Shown piece after piece: positions 5,752-5,804 of a DNA stretch of 5,804 nt; position 1 is the first letter of the stretch; every line of letters starts with the position of its first letter. The notes under the pieces were generated by a model, which ran no database searches, had not been told where the DNA came from, and saw only the letters and a list, made by a program, of their open reading frames with translations. The stretch is taken from positions 1 to 5,804 of the forward strand of contig CALEMG010000520.1 of the NCBI GenBank assembly GCA_937910835.1, given 5' to 3'. The DNA is from an uncultured Alphaproteobacteria bacterium (lineage in GTDB: Bacteria; Pseudomonadota; Alphaproteobacteria; Sneathiellales; Sneathiellaceae). The position numbers and the translations under genes were made by a program.

Positions 5752-5804
5752 AGATCGGAAAGCACACGTCTGAACTCCAGTCACGTGAAACGATCTCGTA
5801 TGCC
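5752..5804 (+). other. Illumina TruSeq adapter contamination (not genomic)
   Basis: The last 53 bases match the TruSeq index adapter read in the usual orientation. The parts are agatcggaa (5752-5760), agcacacgtc tgaactccag tcac (5761-5784), the index block GTGAAACG (5785-5792, which I recall as TruSeq index 19) and atctcgtatgcc (5793-5804). One G of the standard adapter is missing after 5760. The match runs to the very end of the window, as expected when reads run through a short insert and untrimmed sequence is assembled. It should be removed and not interpreted. Confidence 0.97.

Noticed and set aside
5752..5804. The terminal sequence as a genomic repeat or attachment site
   Set aside because: It matches a commercial sequencing adapter through to the contig end, so it is an artefact.

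Overview
The window is a compact stretch of bacterial chromosome, most like an alphaproteobacterium of moderately high GC content. That placement is an inference from gene style, packing and the GTG/TTG starts; no marker gene fixes the order. It holds five complete protein genes and the 3' end of a sixth. There are no RNA genes, mobile elements, CRISPR arrays or phage genes. The last 53 bases are not genomic: they match an Illumina TruSeq index adapter, so the real sequence stops at about 5751.

Layout. 1-383 (+) is the C-terminal part of an alpha/beta-fold hydrolase. It converges on amn (AMP nucleosidase, 380-1873, -), and the two stop codons interlock over 4 bases. A 115-base divergent promoter region (1874-1988) separates amn from dusC (tRNA-dihydrouridine synthase, 1989-2963, +), which starts with TTG. 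A small unrecognised lipoprotein gene (2987-3508, +) follows after 23 bases, probably in the same transcript. It converges on a VanZ-like membrane protein gene (3505-3891, -), again with a 4-base interlocking stop overlap, and a strong hairpin lies just beyond the junction. An AT-rich divergent region (3892-4070) carries a perfect 6-bp inverted repeat. It precedes a 490-residue membrane sugar-phosphate transferase of the WcaJ/ExoY type (4071-5543, +), the usual first enzyme of exopolysaccharide or capsule assembly. A 208-base non-coding tail follows, with a possible terminator and a degenerate CtrA-like motif, and then the adapter.

How the genes work together. Most of these are unrelated housekeeping functions: purine salvage or turnover (amn), tRNA modification (dusC) and an envelope lipoprotein. 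The VanZ-like protein and the sugar transferase are both membrane proteins and share a divergent control region, so a joint role in surface polysaccharide is plausible but unproven. No other polysaccharide genes are visible because the contig ends. I found no convincing novel multi-gene system. The observations most worth following are the adapter contamination, the two identical stop-interlock junctions with nearby inverted repeats, the DusC-type enzyme in what looks like an alphaproteobacterium, and the unassigned lipoprotein.
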